A DNA stretch of 64,000 bases from Sequoia sempervirens (lineage: Eukaryota; Streptophyta; Pinopsida; Cupressales; Cupressaceae), in contig VDFB02047230.1 of the NCBI GenBank assembly GCA_007258455.2, forward strand, positions 152,879,797-152,943,796, given 5' to 3'. A model generated the notes under the pieces. That model worked only from the letters and a program-made list of their open reading frames with translations, ran no database searches and was not told the DNA's origin. The stretch's first letter is position 1. Every line of letters starts with the position of its first letter. Made by a program: the position numbers and the translations under genes. Positions 23,055 to 34,914 of the stretch are shown piece by piece.

Positions 23055-24929
23055 AAAGTTAAGTATTTCAAAAGGATTCCTTGATGTTGAATTGATTTAT
23101 GAAAAATACTCTTACACTTTCAAATAGAGTGTCCATTGAGTGGACCCCTTTTCTTGTGAAGGGTTCTCGAGGAACCCCTTTGAAATCTCTCCCTTCAATT
23201 GTTGAAGGTCTACATGATTGTCTACTTCATTGCCTACATGGATTTTTGTTTTGTAACATGTTTTGTCTATAGATTAACATATTTATTTGTAGGTGTACCT
23301 ATGTAGCTACTTTCCAATCTGACTCTACATAATCCCTAACATCGGGATTCCTGTACAAGAAAGAGTACTTGGGGGTGCCTTATTTTTAGGTCCGAGGTCG
23401 TATGAATCACTTAAACATCCTATGCGATTTATCCATCATTGGTATGTGGGCATCTGGTGCCCTTTCTTCAAACCTCCTCAAGAGAGTGTACTTGTGGAGC
23501 CATTTTCCTACCCTATGCTCTCAAGTACACCAGATTGTAGTCTACTTCCTTGACGGTTCAAGTATGTTTTCTTGAAAATTTTTTGACCTACTTTATTGAA
23601 CACTCATTGACATTCATGTTCACTAAAGTGGGGAAAAAATGTATAGGATTGAATTTGTACCCCCTTGCAAATTTCCCTTTTACATCCTCCACCTTAGAAA
23701 AATAAAATTTGACCATGTAATTGTACGTACTCATTCCATACTCCACCCACTTGGCACTTGTATTTAGTTTTAGTGGGGGAATTTTTGTTGGGAACACGTG
23801 CGCGACTCGTGGATGTTTGCATGATGCACTGCCATCCTAATAGGATTCTTTCCTATGGAATCTACAAAGGTGTTATAGTCTCCATTGGCGATGAAACATA
23901 ATGCCCATGTGCCTTCCTACCAACCTTTGAATAGATCTTCCCCTCTCAATTCATCCTAAAATGTCTATCTTTCACATTCTTCACATCCTCTACACACTAA
24001 TTTGAACTTACTTCACATTCTTGATATTCTTACTCCACATTCTTGCAATGTAAAGCTACTAGTTGCACTATCAACTCAATCACAGCATTCTTCACATCTA
24101 CCATAGAAGCCTCAACTTGGTGTCTTGAGAGACTACTTTTGGCATCGCTATGGCTACATTGACTTTTCCATAGTTGTAGACTTGCATTCCTCTCTAATTG
24201 GCCTTGATTTCCTTTGGCCGAGGGTGGTATCATTCACTCACTATTACATTGTTGTTGGATTTGAATAGCATAGCGTTTCTCATAGTGTTTGGTTGATTTC
24301 CTTTCTAGCATAGTTTCTTCATTGTATTTCTACTCCTTTATGTATCTGGCTATCCGTGGAGTTGGAAACACCAAAATGGGGGTTTGACTATGAGAAGCCC
24401 TGAAAAAGCTACAAAATTTTTCCTTGCTCTTTTGTGTGTAGGTACTCATTCCTGTGGAGCTTGTTGGTGAACTGGACTCTTCATGAGTTGCATTCTCTTT
24501 TTTCTTGTTCTTATCATTGTCATAGTATTTCTCTAGTTATTTTAGTTATTTTATTATTTCATGTTTTTATCATCACATTATACCTCACCCGCTAAGTTGT
24601 TAGTAGGTTTTAATACCTTTGATTGTTCTTTGTCACTATCTATCCATACAGATGCCAACACACCTCTGAGATGCCAACATGTCATTCTGTCATCCCTAAT
24701 TTGTGTTGATTTTCTTTGGCAGAGAGTTTTCTAAAGTATAGTTTGGGTTCTAGAAACCTGCTTGTTTATCCCAACTAAAACTCTCAAATTAGTAGAGTGA
24801 TAGAAGCATTGAGAGTGCTCTTCATTCTCTATCCCTAGCATCAAACACTTGTCCAATTTGAAGTAGATCTAGAAAGCCTTCTGCTCTTGACTCTCCATGA
24901 CCTAGAGCCTTGGTGTGGTTGGTCCTCTT
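23055..24929. other. Unassigned repeat-like interval
   Basis: No confident gene. - strand frames at 23797-23588 and 24233-24030 have some protein texture (the latter QVEASMVDVKNAVIELIVQL, helix-like), and could be eroded gag of a gypsy element. No diagnostic motif is present. Confidence 0.3.
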
Positions 24930-25486
24930 CCTCTACAATTACAAACCACTTTTGAAGTAGCGAGCTTTATAGGAATGGCTTCCAACCACTTGGTGAAATA
25001 ATTGATAGCTCTAATAACATAACTATGTCTTGTACTTTATTTTGGATTCACTAGGCCAATGAAATCAATACCCCATTATTCAAAGGGTTCTTTAATCACC
25101 ATTGGCATGAGGGGAAAAGTTGCTAATTTAGGTTTCCCCACAAACTATTGGCACAATTCACACTTACACACCTAGTTGTATGCATCCTAAAAAAGTGTGG
25201 CCCAATAGTACTCTTATCAAAATTTTGAGCTATAAATGGAGATGAGAAATGTCCCATGCATGCTAAATTATGAAATGATTCCAATAGCTTTCCTTGTTTT
25301 TCTTTGTCCACACATCATAGATTTTTTTTCCAATGCTTCTCTTGTACTAACCATTATCCCAAAGAACCAATTTTATGGATTTAAGCTTGATTTTCCATTC
25401 CCCTTTATATGAAAAATGCTTAGGACACTCTCCATATGTGAGGAACTGTGTAATGTTAGAATACCACTCATTTTCCATGCTTACAA
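24930..25486 (-). pseudogene. Element H: RNase H-integrase linker and integrase start
   Basis: The - strand encodes the gypsy linker WYSNITQFLTYGECPKHFS, then the integrase zinc-binding region and the start of the core (ending SYVIRAINYFTKWLEAIPIK). This last run is close to the strongly conserved plant gypsy motif around the first catalytic region. It is the 3' continuation of element H, separated from the RT part by element E. Sequence left of about 24930 no longer reads as integrase, so H is truncated. Frame breaks are present. Confidence 0.75.
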
Positions 25487-26158
25487 TGTTGGATGCAAGG
25501 AGCACTCAGAGGGGGGTGAATCAGTGTTCAATGATTTTGATTTACAAAACAAAACTAACAACCATCAACAAAAATAATAAAACTTTATATTAGCAACACA
25601 TAATAGATGAAAATATTCAGTCACATTAATAATCACCATAACACCAGATATTTTTATGTGGAAACCCTGTTAGGGGAAAAATCACAGTGGAGATTAATCC
25701 ACAAAGTTTACTTTGTTAAAAGTAAAATAAAAGAGAGGAATGCACTTGCATTCATGCGCACTTCCTAGAGCTCACTGCTCAAAGAAAGAGGCTCACTTCC
25801 ATACAACTATAATATAGATTACAACAAAATTTGAACTGAGAATATAACATCTACAAATGCCTGGATTCAGTTCCACTGAAGCGCACAATCTGACTTTGGA
25901 GCATCTACTCAAATCTGTTCTACTCTGCTTTGTTCTCCTATTGAAAACCCTTTAGTAGTACAATCAATACTTGATCAATCAACTATTCTTTTTGGCACCC
26001 ATCTTCATCTCTCTTTACACCGCACACACAAAGTGAAATACCAATCTTCCTTATATATCTACTAACCCAAAAATTCAATACATGTCAGCCTTTCAGCAAA
26101 ATATAATATTCTTTTCTTATATCGGCCATGTCAGCCTCATCAAAGCCATATGCCAACA
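25487..26158 (-). repeat. Element E 3' LTR (Sirevirus-like)
   Basis: 672 bp, bounded by TGTTGG and CCAACA on the + strand. The end ..CTGATTCACCCCCCTCT (element orientation) is shared with the LTRs of F and G. It is preceded by a polypurine tract. Confidence 0.8.
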
Positions 26159-26305
26159 ATCTCCCCCTTTGGCATTGATGGAAACACTTAGTGAAAATTT
26201 GACTAAGTGTCAAAACCAAAACATATCAAAGCCAAAACTACTACTCCCCCTTTGGATGCCAGGAAATTTTTCACTTCATTCTCTCCCCCTTTGACATCAA
26301 TGACA
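26159..26305 (-). other. Element E multiple polypurine tracts
   Basis: Three - strand copies of a CAAAGGGGGAGA-type tract lie at about 26159-26173, 26240-26252 and 26282-26300, two of them with the adjoining TTGATG. Repeated polypurine tracts before the 3' LTR are a known mark of Sireviruses. Confidence 0.7.
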
Positions 26306-26429
26306 AAGCTCTACTACATTTGCTCTACACTTCTTTTCCTTATCCTTTCCTTTAAAATATTTTACTACACTATCTCTCCCCAAATACTAATGCAAAAATT
26401 GATCAAAATTTGACAATTGCTACGAAAAT

Positions 26430-28330
26430 TCAGAAAATTATTTTATACTTAGCTTTCAATTCTAGAAGGAATTTCTTCCAAGAATCCACTGCAATCCCAA
26501 TGGCTATGATCAAACTATTTTTCTTTGAAGTTCTATTGATTATTTGCACAAAAGACTTAGGAATAGTGATTGTTGCTTCTAGTTCCTCTCCTGATTTAAG
26601 AGTCTCAATCATCTATTCTAATCTCCCTTTAGTTATATCTTTGAATTTCTAGAAAGTATCAATGAGAGCATTCTTAGCTATATGAACTTTTGCATGCTCA
26701 ATCTATAAATCATAAACTTTCTTCTTCACATCTCCATTCTTATCCAAGAGCATACTGTAATTTTTTCCAGTCTTAACAAGCTCATTTTCAATCTCTTCAT
26801 GCTTATCCTTGTACTTTCCTACACTTGAGGCCACCTGAGACAATAGTTAAAGACTTTATTTTTTGAATCAATGCACTTTCTCAACTCACTCATTTTCTTC
26901 TTCAATCTGGAAAGAGACAATCTATATTGCATTTTTAAATGAGAATCATTTCTTCTTCCTTCCTTTCCAGGGGCACAAACTCTATAGATATCCTAACACA
27001 TTTAATCAATTCTTCTGAGAGAACATTTTGCAAACTTACCAACTCAATATTGTTATCAATTAAGTACCTTGCTAGAGAATTCTCAATTAAATCCTGCTCA
27101 TAAGATGGACCATTCAACAATATACCAGATATCTTTTACATACCATCCTCACCCTAAATGATTTGCAAAATCTTTGACTTAAACAACACATTTTCCTCAT
27201 CACTGTCTTCAACAATTATTATTTCCAGTTTATCTGGTTTCAGATGAAATTTTGGAATACATTCCTCAAAAACTTCATCTTTTACATCCACAACCACTTG
27301 AATTTTCCCTTTTCCCTCAGAATTTGCAGAATTGGGTGTCGGAGGAGTGACACTAGTTGTATCTCTTTCTCTCTTTTGATTTTTCTCTCCTTTTTTGAAA
27401 GATGATCCAAATTCAGTTATTTTTTCTGGAAGTGGGACAACACCTTCTCTAAACCTCTCTAATACCTTTCTAAAGAAATTTTCATACACTTGTTCACAAA
27501 TTTCAAAAGAATTGTAATGATTGAAGATTTGCTTACAAATCGGTATATTCTCTCTCCACACTACATTGTCCTTCAATGGAAAACAGTTTAGAAAGTACAT
27601 CATGATACATATTTCCAGAGTACCAAACCTGAATTAGTAGCCAATATCCTTCGTTAATTGAACATTCTCCAACAATTTCTCCTTCAACAAACTACACAGA
27701 TCAAAGTCTTCATTTTCAATTATCAATTTGTGGATGATATATGTAGCACCTACTGAGGTTGATCCTTCTTGGTTCCTAACATAAATTTTGTATGAGATTT
27801 GATAAGCCACATACCTTTTCAAAGGATATTTAATTGATGAAATCATTAGAGCCCTCAAATCTCCCCTTATTCTGGTTAGGGCTTCGACCTCCAGATTGTG
27901 AATTGACTTTTTCTTTGGTACATCAGCAACATTGCATAAGACCATTAAATTTCTGGTTACATCCTTGGTAATTTAATATGGTTTATCCAAATTGAGAATA
28001 TCACCATCTAATTTGTTTAGGAAAAACCAAATCACTTCTGCATTGACGAAATGGGGATAGTCGTTCCATATATCCAAATTCTTGTGCTTTGATCCTTCAA
28101 GCTTTCTGAAATCGGTGAGCAGCAACAAATTTATTTCATCCCTAATCTTCTAGCTATTATACTCATCTAGGGTTAAGGTACCTTTTATTTCCTTCATGTT
28201 CCACACTAAGCAGAGTTGTACGGATTAAAAAATAGATGTGAAATCAATGATTAACAGGAATACCTAGAGATTTCCCACTAGAATGACCTTTTGCACCTTG
28301 AAATTTTAGAGAAAAATACTCTCGAACTGT
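26430..28330 (-). pseudogene. Element E accessory reading frame (homologous to that of F)
   Basis: Read with scattered stops from about 28330 to 26430. The globular N-terminal part includes LDKPY*ITKDV, SYKIYVRNQEGSTSVG, DFDLCSLLKEKLLEN and FRFGTLEICIMMYFLN. It aligns by eye with WLDTLLKITKEA, GYKIYHSSQENFVSGTT, DYDLCEVLRGKLLEN and FKFKNLLI in the F frame. An acidic, Ser/Pro-rich middle (KRERDTTSVTPPTPNSANSE) and a weakly helical C-terminal part follow. It occupies the place of pol. Function is unknown. Similar proteins are, to my recollection, predicted widely in conifers. Broken by several stops. Confidence 0.7.
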
Positions 28331-28559
28331 TCTCCTTCAATGCTTGGTGCTGAAATAGGGTTCAAAGTTCCCTTTTATAACTTTAATTTTTTCTGTAGTA
28401 AATGTGTTTCCCTAGAATTAACGGTTACACTCCAAACTTGGACAAGCAGCTAAGAATTCAACTTTGGACTTATACCATTTCGACCAATTCATCATATCAT
28501 TGTAAATACTTCCATCAATGGATAATACAATGACTGGTGACATCTAGAGATTCGTTGCC

Positions 28560-28835
28560 AACAATACATGGGGGGGCAAGGTATTTTCATGAAAAACTCC
28601 TCCTAAGCCATTGGCTTGGTATCAATTACTAGAGGAGCTACTAGAGGGATCTTCCAGTACAACTTTATTTCCTTCATCTGTTTCACTTTTCTTCACCCAT
28701 GTCTTCTTCATCTGATCTTTTATTTCTTCCACATAAACTTTTTCTTTACCTTTATTGTCTTTCTATGAATTTCTTCCTTGATACACTGGACCTCTTTTAT
28801 TCATGTTTTTGTTATGGTAGAACTCTGCAATGTGA
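28560..28835 (-). pseudogene. Element E gag C-terminal fragment
   Basis: Encodes a basic tail (KGKEKVYVEEIKDQMKKTWV) that aligns with KGKGKITTNEIKKQM.KKWV after the last gag knuckle of F. Just upstream are traces of a knuckle (SHIAEFYHNKN). At about 28835 the sequence switches to element H coding, so E lacks the rest of gag, its primer site and its 5' LTR. Confidence 0.6.
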
Positions 28836-30650
28836 CTAATGAAGTTAGTGGAGATTATTGAAGTAATTCAAAGCTACTATATCTGATTATTAGATATTAT
28901 TGGAATTATTGAAGTAATTTGTTCATTGGATATCTTGTTTCATGGGAGATTATTGAAGTAATTGGTATATGAGAAAAGAACATTGATGTTGTGGTTAGGA
29001 CTGTGGGAAGTTATTCATTGTTCACTTCATCATCATCATATATCTCTTCTAGTTTTTTTCATCAATCAACTGACATAAACCCTTTCCATGCACTAGCTTG
29101 GTGGGGTTAATTTCCATGTCATACTCTTGGATCTTAGCAATCCAATTATCTCTGTTACTCCAAAATTATTTTCAAGTAAAGATGGACTTGACTATTGTAT
29201 ATAGGAATTGAGAATGTAATACCTAAATTTATTAACTATCTTTACCACAACATAAGCCTATTTCTCTATTCTTGAGTACTTGAGTTCATGAGTCTTCAGA
29301 GGACAACTTATGAAAGTTATTGGAGATTAAATCCCTTCTTTGTTTTTTTGTACCGAGATGGTAGATAAAGTATGCTCTAAGGCATAGCTATACATGATGA
29401 ATTCTTTGATATATTTTGGATATACTAAGATCGGAGCATGAGAAATGGCCTCTTTTATGTCATGGAAAGAAACTTTCCCTTCCACACTCCAACGAAAGAT
29501 TGATTTTCCTTTCATCATATCCATGACATGATGAGTCTTCTCGAAAAAATTTGGAACAAATCTTCGCAAGAAGTTTACCTTCCCAAAGAAGGAATGTACT
29601 AATATCTTACATGAAGGTAGGGTAAGATTCTAGATTGATTTGACTCGCTTAGAATCAATCTCGATCCCTTCTTTAGTTACTATGTCCCTAAGAAGTTTAG
29701 CTTCGGTAACCCCAAAAGTGGATTTCTTGGGCTTAAGTGAGATACCATGCTAGCGACACCTTTCAAACACATTCTGTAAATGATGATAATAATATTTATG
29801 ATCCTTAAAAGAGACAATTAAATCATCAAGGTAAACTATAATAAACTTACCCATTTTATCGTGGAAAGTAAGGTTGATCACCCTTTGAAAAGTGGCACTA
29901 GTATTGATCAATACAAAGGAATTCTATGATATGAAAAATTACCGCATGAAATAGTGAAGGCGGTCTTGTGCTAATATTTTTCACTAACTTCCACTTGGTC
30001 ATATCTTGATAATCTATCTAATATAAACAACATTTCTTAACATGTCACTGTTTGTAGAACTTGATCCATTATTGGTAATGTGTAATTATCTTTTAGTGAT
30101 GATTGATTTATATTACAAAAATGCACACAAATGTAGATTTATCCATTATTATTTCTTACTAGAACAATATTAGATATCCTTGTTGAATGATGGATAGGAA
30201 AAATAATTCTATCATTCTACATTTTTTGTATCTCAACAACAATGATACCTAAGAATTTAGGGTTGTACTACATTTTCTTTTGCTTATACACAAATATCTT
30301 GACTTGTGAGGATTCTCATGTTGAACTTTCTTTAGACAAAAATATATTAAGTCATCATATCAATAGGCCAATACGTCAATGTACTATTGCAAAAGTGTTA
30401 CAAACTTTTTCATTTCCTCCAACGAGTAACATTTCCCAATATTCACCATTTTAGGATCACCTTTTGTTCCCAAATTAATTTTTTCAACCTATGTTGATGA
30501 GTCTAATCTAAATTATTGTTTCCATTTGATATAGTGATCATTCTTATCAATAATTTTCTCTAGGGAGACCAATCCTTTGGGATTTTTTATTCCCTTTTAG
30601 ATGTAAGATCTCACCAATTTCTTGAACTACATCAGTGATTGATTATAGAG
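28836..30650 (-). pseudogene. Element H reverse transcriptase and RNase H
   Basis: Reading leftward, the RT N-terminal lead (NLGTKGDPKMVNIGKCYSLE, DVLAY, then IIFPIHHSTRISNIVLV) is followed by the palm region with LKDNYTLPIMDQVLQTV and LDRLSRYDQ. The catalytic box IIVYLDDLIV has YLDD at 29822-29833. HGISLKPKKSTFGVTEAKLL and the RNase H lead RRFVPNFFEKTH (29569 on) follow. The order and spacing are those of Ty3/gypsy pol, Tat-like. Multiple stops and frameshifts make it inactive. Beyond the RNase H, the frame runs on to about 28836, where E is joined. Confidence 0.85.
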
Positions 30651-30879
30651 GAGTAGAGTCACTCCCTTCGAAATATAGATTTCTCAAAAAAATTTCCCTT
30701 TTTAGAAAGGTGATAATTAGATTATCATCGTTGAAGATTTACCAATGGTTGGAATTATCAGGAACACTAGGTCAAAGTACCAAATCAATGGTATACTTAG
30801 TTCCTTGGAAATCCTTATGAGGAATCATGAGAGTGGTTGACACAACCAAAGAATCTATCCTGTCATTATATTTCCTTGG

Positions 30880-31260
30880 AACTATAGATATTTCAAAAGC
30901 ATCAAAATATTCCATGCAATCCCAAAGACTATTTTGGTAATTCCTTAGCCTTTCATTCTTTGTCTAGTATAGATTTCTCTCCTAACAAACAATTAGTTCA
31001 ACATCACCTTATGCATGTAGATTCTTGATCCCTTTCTTTTGTGCAACATTGATTCCTAATAGAAAGGCCTCATATTTAGTAGTATTGTTAGTGTTGTAAA
31101 ATTACAAATTGAAAGAAAAGGGGAAGATATTTCCTTTTGTGGATATGAGAACTATCCCTGATCCAAAACTAGTGGAAGAACAACTACCATCAAACTCCAA
31201 AATCTAAATATAATTTGAACTTCCTATGTTGACAATTTTGAAATATGAAATCTCCTCACT
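30880..31260 (-). pseudogene. Element H RNase H-like domain located before RT
   Basis: The - strand encodes LEFDGSCSSTSFGSGIVLI, then NTNNTTKYEAFLLGINVAQK, GIKNLHA and GDVELIV. This is the archaeal/plant-type RNase H fold with its D-E-D catalytic residues at about 31190, 31070 and 31004. Such additional RNase H domains are known in Tat/Ogre-type gypsy elements, where I expect them after the RT-RNase H block. Here it lies between protease and RT in the same orientation. Frame breaks are present. Confidence 0.75.
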
Positions 31261-31449
31261 TGAAGAGGATGAGTCATCAGTTACTTGAATTTCACTTGAA
31301 TCATCATCTAATGACTCAAGAACTTAATTAGTCATCAAGAAATAGGTGCCCATTCTGGAGGACTCAAAAAGAATCTAAAATTTTGGATCCTCATATTTTG
31401 TCACATTGTACTTAGCTTCCATTTTCATAAGAAGTTTTTACATAATACT

Positions 31450-31770
31450 TTTGACAGGTATTTTGGCTTCAGACCAATCTATGTTCATCTCACCACTGAA
31501 ATCCTTGCAAAAAATTTGGCCCAACAATATTCCATATGTAGCTAGGACATCAACTACAAGAACCATCATCTTTACCTTCTTATTAGGGAAAGCAACAAAT
31601 GAAAACTAAGCATCTTTAATTTTCCCTATGAGGGGAACTTTCTTGGTTTCCATAGAAAAGCATAGGCCAAAATTATTTGGCAAAGTTAATCCCAAAACTT
31701 TAGCTACTTTGGCTAGCATCGCATTATCAGATGCACCTGAATCAATGATGCAATTACTAAGTTTATGACT
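31450..31770 (-). pseudogene. Element H aspartic protease
   Basis: CIIDSGASDNAMLAKVAKVL contains the DSG active site (31735-31743). It is followed by VPLIGKIKDA and VLVVDVLATYGILLGQ, a normal retropepsin layout. It would cleave the element's polyprotein. One or two in-frame stops. Confidence 0.75.
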
Positions 31771-33650
31771 ATTGAATAGAAGATAACATAGAAAGGTTCT
31801 ATTTTCCTAGGAAAAAATGAAGGATTTACAATGAGGTTGCTTTGTAATGGCCTTGGTTTGGGAGAAATAGGTGCATTTTTGGAAGAGTCTTGACCAAAAT
31901 GAGCTCCTTTTATTTCGACAAACTTGGCCAATCTATTAAATTGTTCAGGGTTATGTTGGAGATACTCAACCTCAAACATTTGTATTTTAGTCTTCTTAGC
32001 ATGATCTATAATATCAAAATCTTGGTAAGGGTTCACCAAAGAAGACAAGGGGTTTTTACTTTAGGTTTTTTGGTTTGGTGCATTGGCTCTAGATATAGAA
32101 GAAGAAGTAGAAGGATTTGGTGTACTTGTTTATTTCTCTCTATGCCCTTTGTTTGAACTAGTAAAGGGGGCCCCCTCTTAGCAATTGTGAACGTTGGGCA
32201 TGGGTAATCCTTTAAATTAGTTCCATCAACCTCCTGTTGAAGATTCAACTAATTTTTAGAGTGGGTGAAAATAACATAAGCCTCACCATATGTCTCTTCT
32301 TCTTGTTTAGCCCCTTCTTGTTTAGCCTTGTGCAACCCTCCCTCTCTCTCCCTCAAGTATTTTTAAGGTTGTTCTTTGTATGAAAATTCTATTTTTTCTC
32401 CTTATGCTCTTTACTCTCATCCTGATGATGGATCATGGAGTGTGATCTGAAACGTTGATGCAAAAAATTCACACACAATCGAATCCAAAAATCACTTAGC
32501 AAATCATTATGGATTGTGGAAACTTGATAACTCTTCTTTATATTTTAGAAAATTGATGTTAGAGTCACGAACTATCTCTAATTGCTCCTCCATTAAGATA
32601 TTAGCACCATCTTTTGAGACATATTCTTATTGTGGAAGATCATCTTATTTAGATTCATAAAATCACACTAATGCATTTACAAGTGGTGCCTCCAACAATA
32701 GCCTTCCTTGTGGTGGGGGAAGTTCTTTCTGGTTTTGATTCCTTGTAGCATTGTTTGGATACTTAGAAGCATTGGGGTATATTCTCCTTGGAATGTCCAT
32801 GTAAGAGGGGATAGACAAAATTTGGGACATCTACTTCTTGAGAGCCAACAATTCATTAGCTAGCTTCTACACCATAGGGTTTGTGGTGTTAGCAAAAAGT
32901 AAGGCCAAAGACGACTCTCCTTTAGACCTATTTGAATATTTCCTTGTTTTTCCTGCAAGGATTATATCATCCTCTACTTTGGTGGCCAAACTTTGAGTGG
33001 TTGCAATATTAGCTAGGAATACTCTTCATAGAAGAAAGCTAACCTCAAGCAATTGCGGGTTAATAAAGAATTACTTCAAGTTTTCAGTTTTAGGATGAGT
33101 AATAGTTGGGATTCTATTTTATAACTTATTAAAATTGGACATGAATTTTTGGATGGGCTCGTGTGGTTCCTTTTTCATTTGAGTGAGCTAGGCCAACAAA
33201 GCATGATCATCTTATACTTGTTTAAACCTCTCTTCAAATTTAGTTTTAAGTGTAGCCCAACTAGTAATACTTCCATTTGAGAGATGATAAAACCAATCAG
33301 TATCCACTCCTTGAAGTTTTTCTACAAACAACCTCATGGAAACATCTTCATGCTCTACTCCAAGGACTCCACATGCAATGTAGAATGCGACAATGTGCTC
33401 ATCAGGATGTTGTTTTCCATCCCCATAGAACTTGGGAAATTTATTTCAAGAACCAAAAGTAAGTTCATGTGATGGTGGTTCCAAATTCAATGGCCCGAAA
33501 GCATTTCCCCACAGACCTTCAGCAACCATTCTACTTGGGTTGAATAGGGGAATAACAAAACTTTGAAGTGGTGTAATAAGCAGGGCCCTACGAGCACTCA
33601 AATATTTGCTTGGTATAGGGGATATCATGTTGGTAGGAGGAAAAATCCTT
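31771..33650 (-). pseudogene. Element H gag
   Basis: The core at about 33470-33080 reads FYGDGKQHPDEHIVAFYIAC, HEDVSMRLFVEKLQG, FYHLSNGSITSWATLKTKF and QMKKEPHEPIQKFMSNFNKL, a clear Ty3/gypsy Retrotrans_gag domain. The following segment to 31771 is a poorly conserved linker with stops, ending with a proline-rich stretch before the protease. It forms the viral-like particle in intact relatives. Several in-frame TAG and TAA codons. Confidence 0.8.
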
Positions 33651-33883
33651 GTACGTTAAAGAGGGGTCCTTGCATGTGTAGGAAAAAGATCAAATTTATG
33701 CATTTTCAATAATTCAAATGTAGGATCAATAAGTCCTTGAGTTCTTTTGCCACGAGTATCACTTTTTTCTACTAGAGTGCAAACTTGATAAGAAATATGG
33801 ATCAAAAACAAAAAAAAATTACAAACAATAAGGTAATGGTGTACTTCAACCAAATGCATGAGGCTCTTGGTTGCATGTTTAGA

Positions 33884-33900
33884 TCCCAGTGGAGTCGCCA
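33884..33900 (-). other. Element H primer-binding site
   Basis: The - strand reads TGGCGACTCCACTGGGA five bases after the LTR edge. This type of primer site is characteristic of Tat/Ogre-like gypsy elements. Confidence 0.8.
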
Positions 33901-33905
33901 AAAAT

Positions 33906-34900
33906 TGTTGGTTGAATACTTTGTTATCAGCTAACTTATGACAAAATAGTTATACTAGCCACAATATGATGAGATAAAATCTCTCCTCTTAGAAAGAGGA
34001 GGCTCCCTTCTTATTGCTAACTATAATCAACCAGTAGTTCACTAAGCTTATTTACACTAAACTATCCATAAGGTGTTTCCATATCATCTAATTCTCATAT
34101 TTCATAATAGATGTTCTCTTACGAACTTACAATGACAATCTTGTGATGCTTACAATATGTAATGAACCATAAACTACTAATTAGAGAAATAATAACTGAT
34201 ACTCAATATAGTTAAATGAAGGAGTAACTGAAATGATACCAACAAGTGTTAACACCAAGAAACCCACAAAAGCATTGTCTTTTGTTGCTTCATATGGTAA
34301 TTCAAAAAAGAAAAGGTATGGAATATAATGTGACCCAAAGTCTTCACTACATGCAAAGATAAGATAAAACAAACATAGATGATAACTCACAACCAAAAGT
34401 CTTCAAGTTGCTTTCCAAACACGAACATAAACACAACTTCAAAGATGATATTGCAGGTCAAAGACTACAAAATCAGATTTAAAACATGTCCTATAATATT
34501 TGATTCCATGCCATGATTCAACCACATACACCATAGAATGCAATAGAAAAGACATAAGAACAATTCCAATGAATCACAAGCTTTATTCAAGACAAAGATT
34601 GAATGTCAACTTTCTTTCCTTATATTGATTGAATATGATTTACACTTTGAACACAAAGTTTCAATGCACTCCTCAATTCGGCAGTGTTCCACTTCAACAG
34701 CTAAAAGATGATAATTACAAAAGATGCCTCTCTTATGTATAGAAGGAAACTATGAGTAAAATAGGAAATCTACAACTATTTTGACTTATTCAAAAGTACA
34801 ATCCAATTTGATTTGGGACTATTCTCTTTTTACATGTAGTTGCATATTAAAAAAAGACATGTAAAATCTCATTTACAAACTACAAACTGCATAATGAAAA
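33906..34900 (-). repeat. Probable LTR between accessory frame I and element H
   Basis: It begins (+ strand) TGTTGGTTG beside the H primer site, so in - orientation it ends ..CAACCAACA. A TATA-like sequence (CTATACATAAG on the - strand) lies near 34735-34745. The outer edge is not certain: a coding frame ends at 34915, and TCTAACA at 35236-35242 is an alternative outer edge that would overlap that coding frame. Confidence 0.45.
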
Positions 34901-34914
34901 ACTAGGAAAATAAA

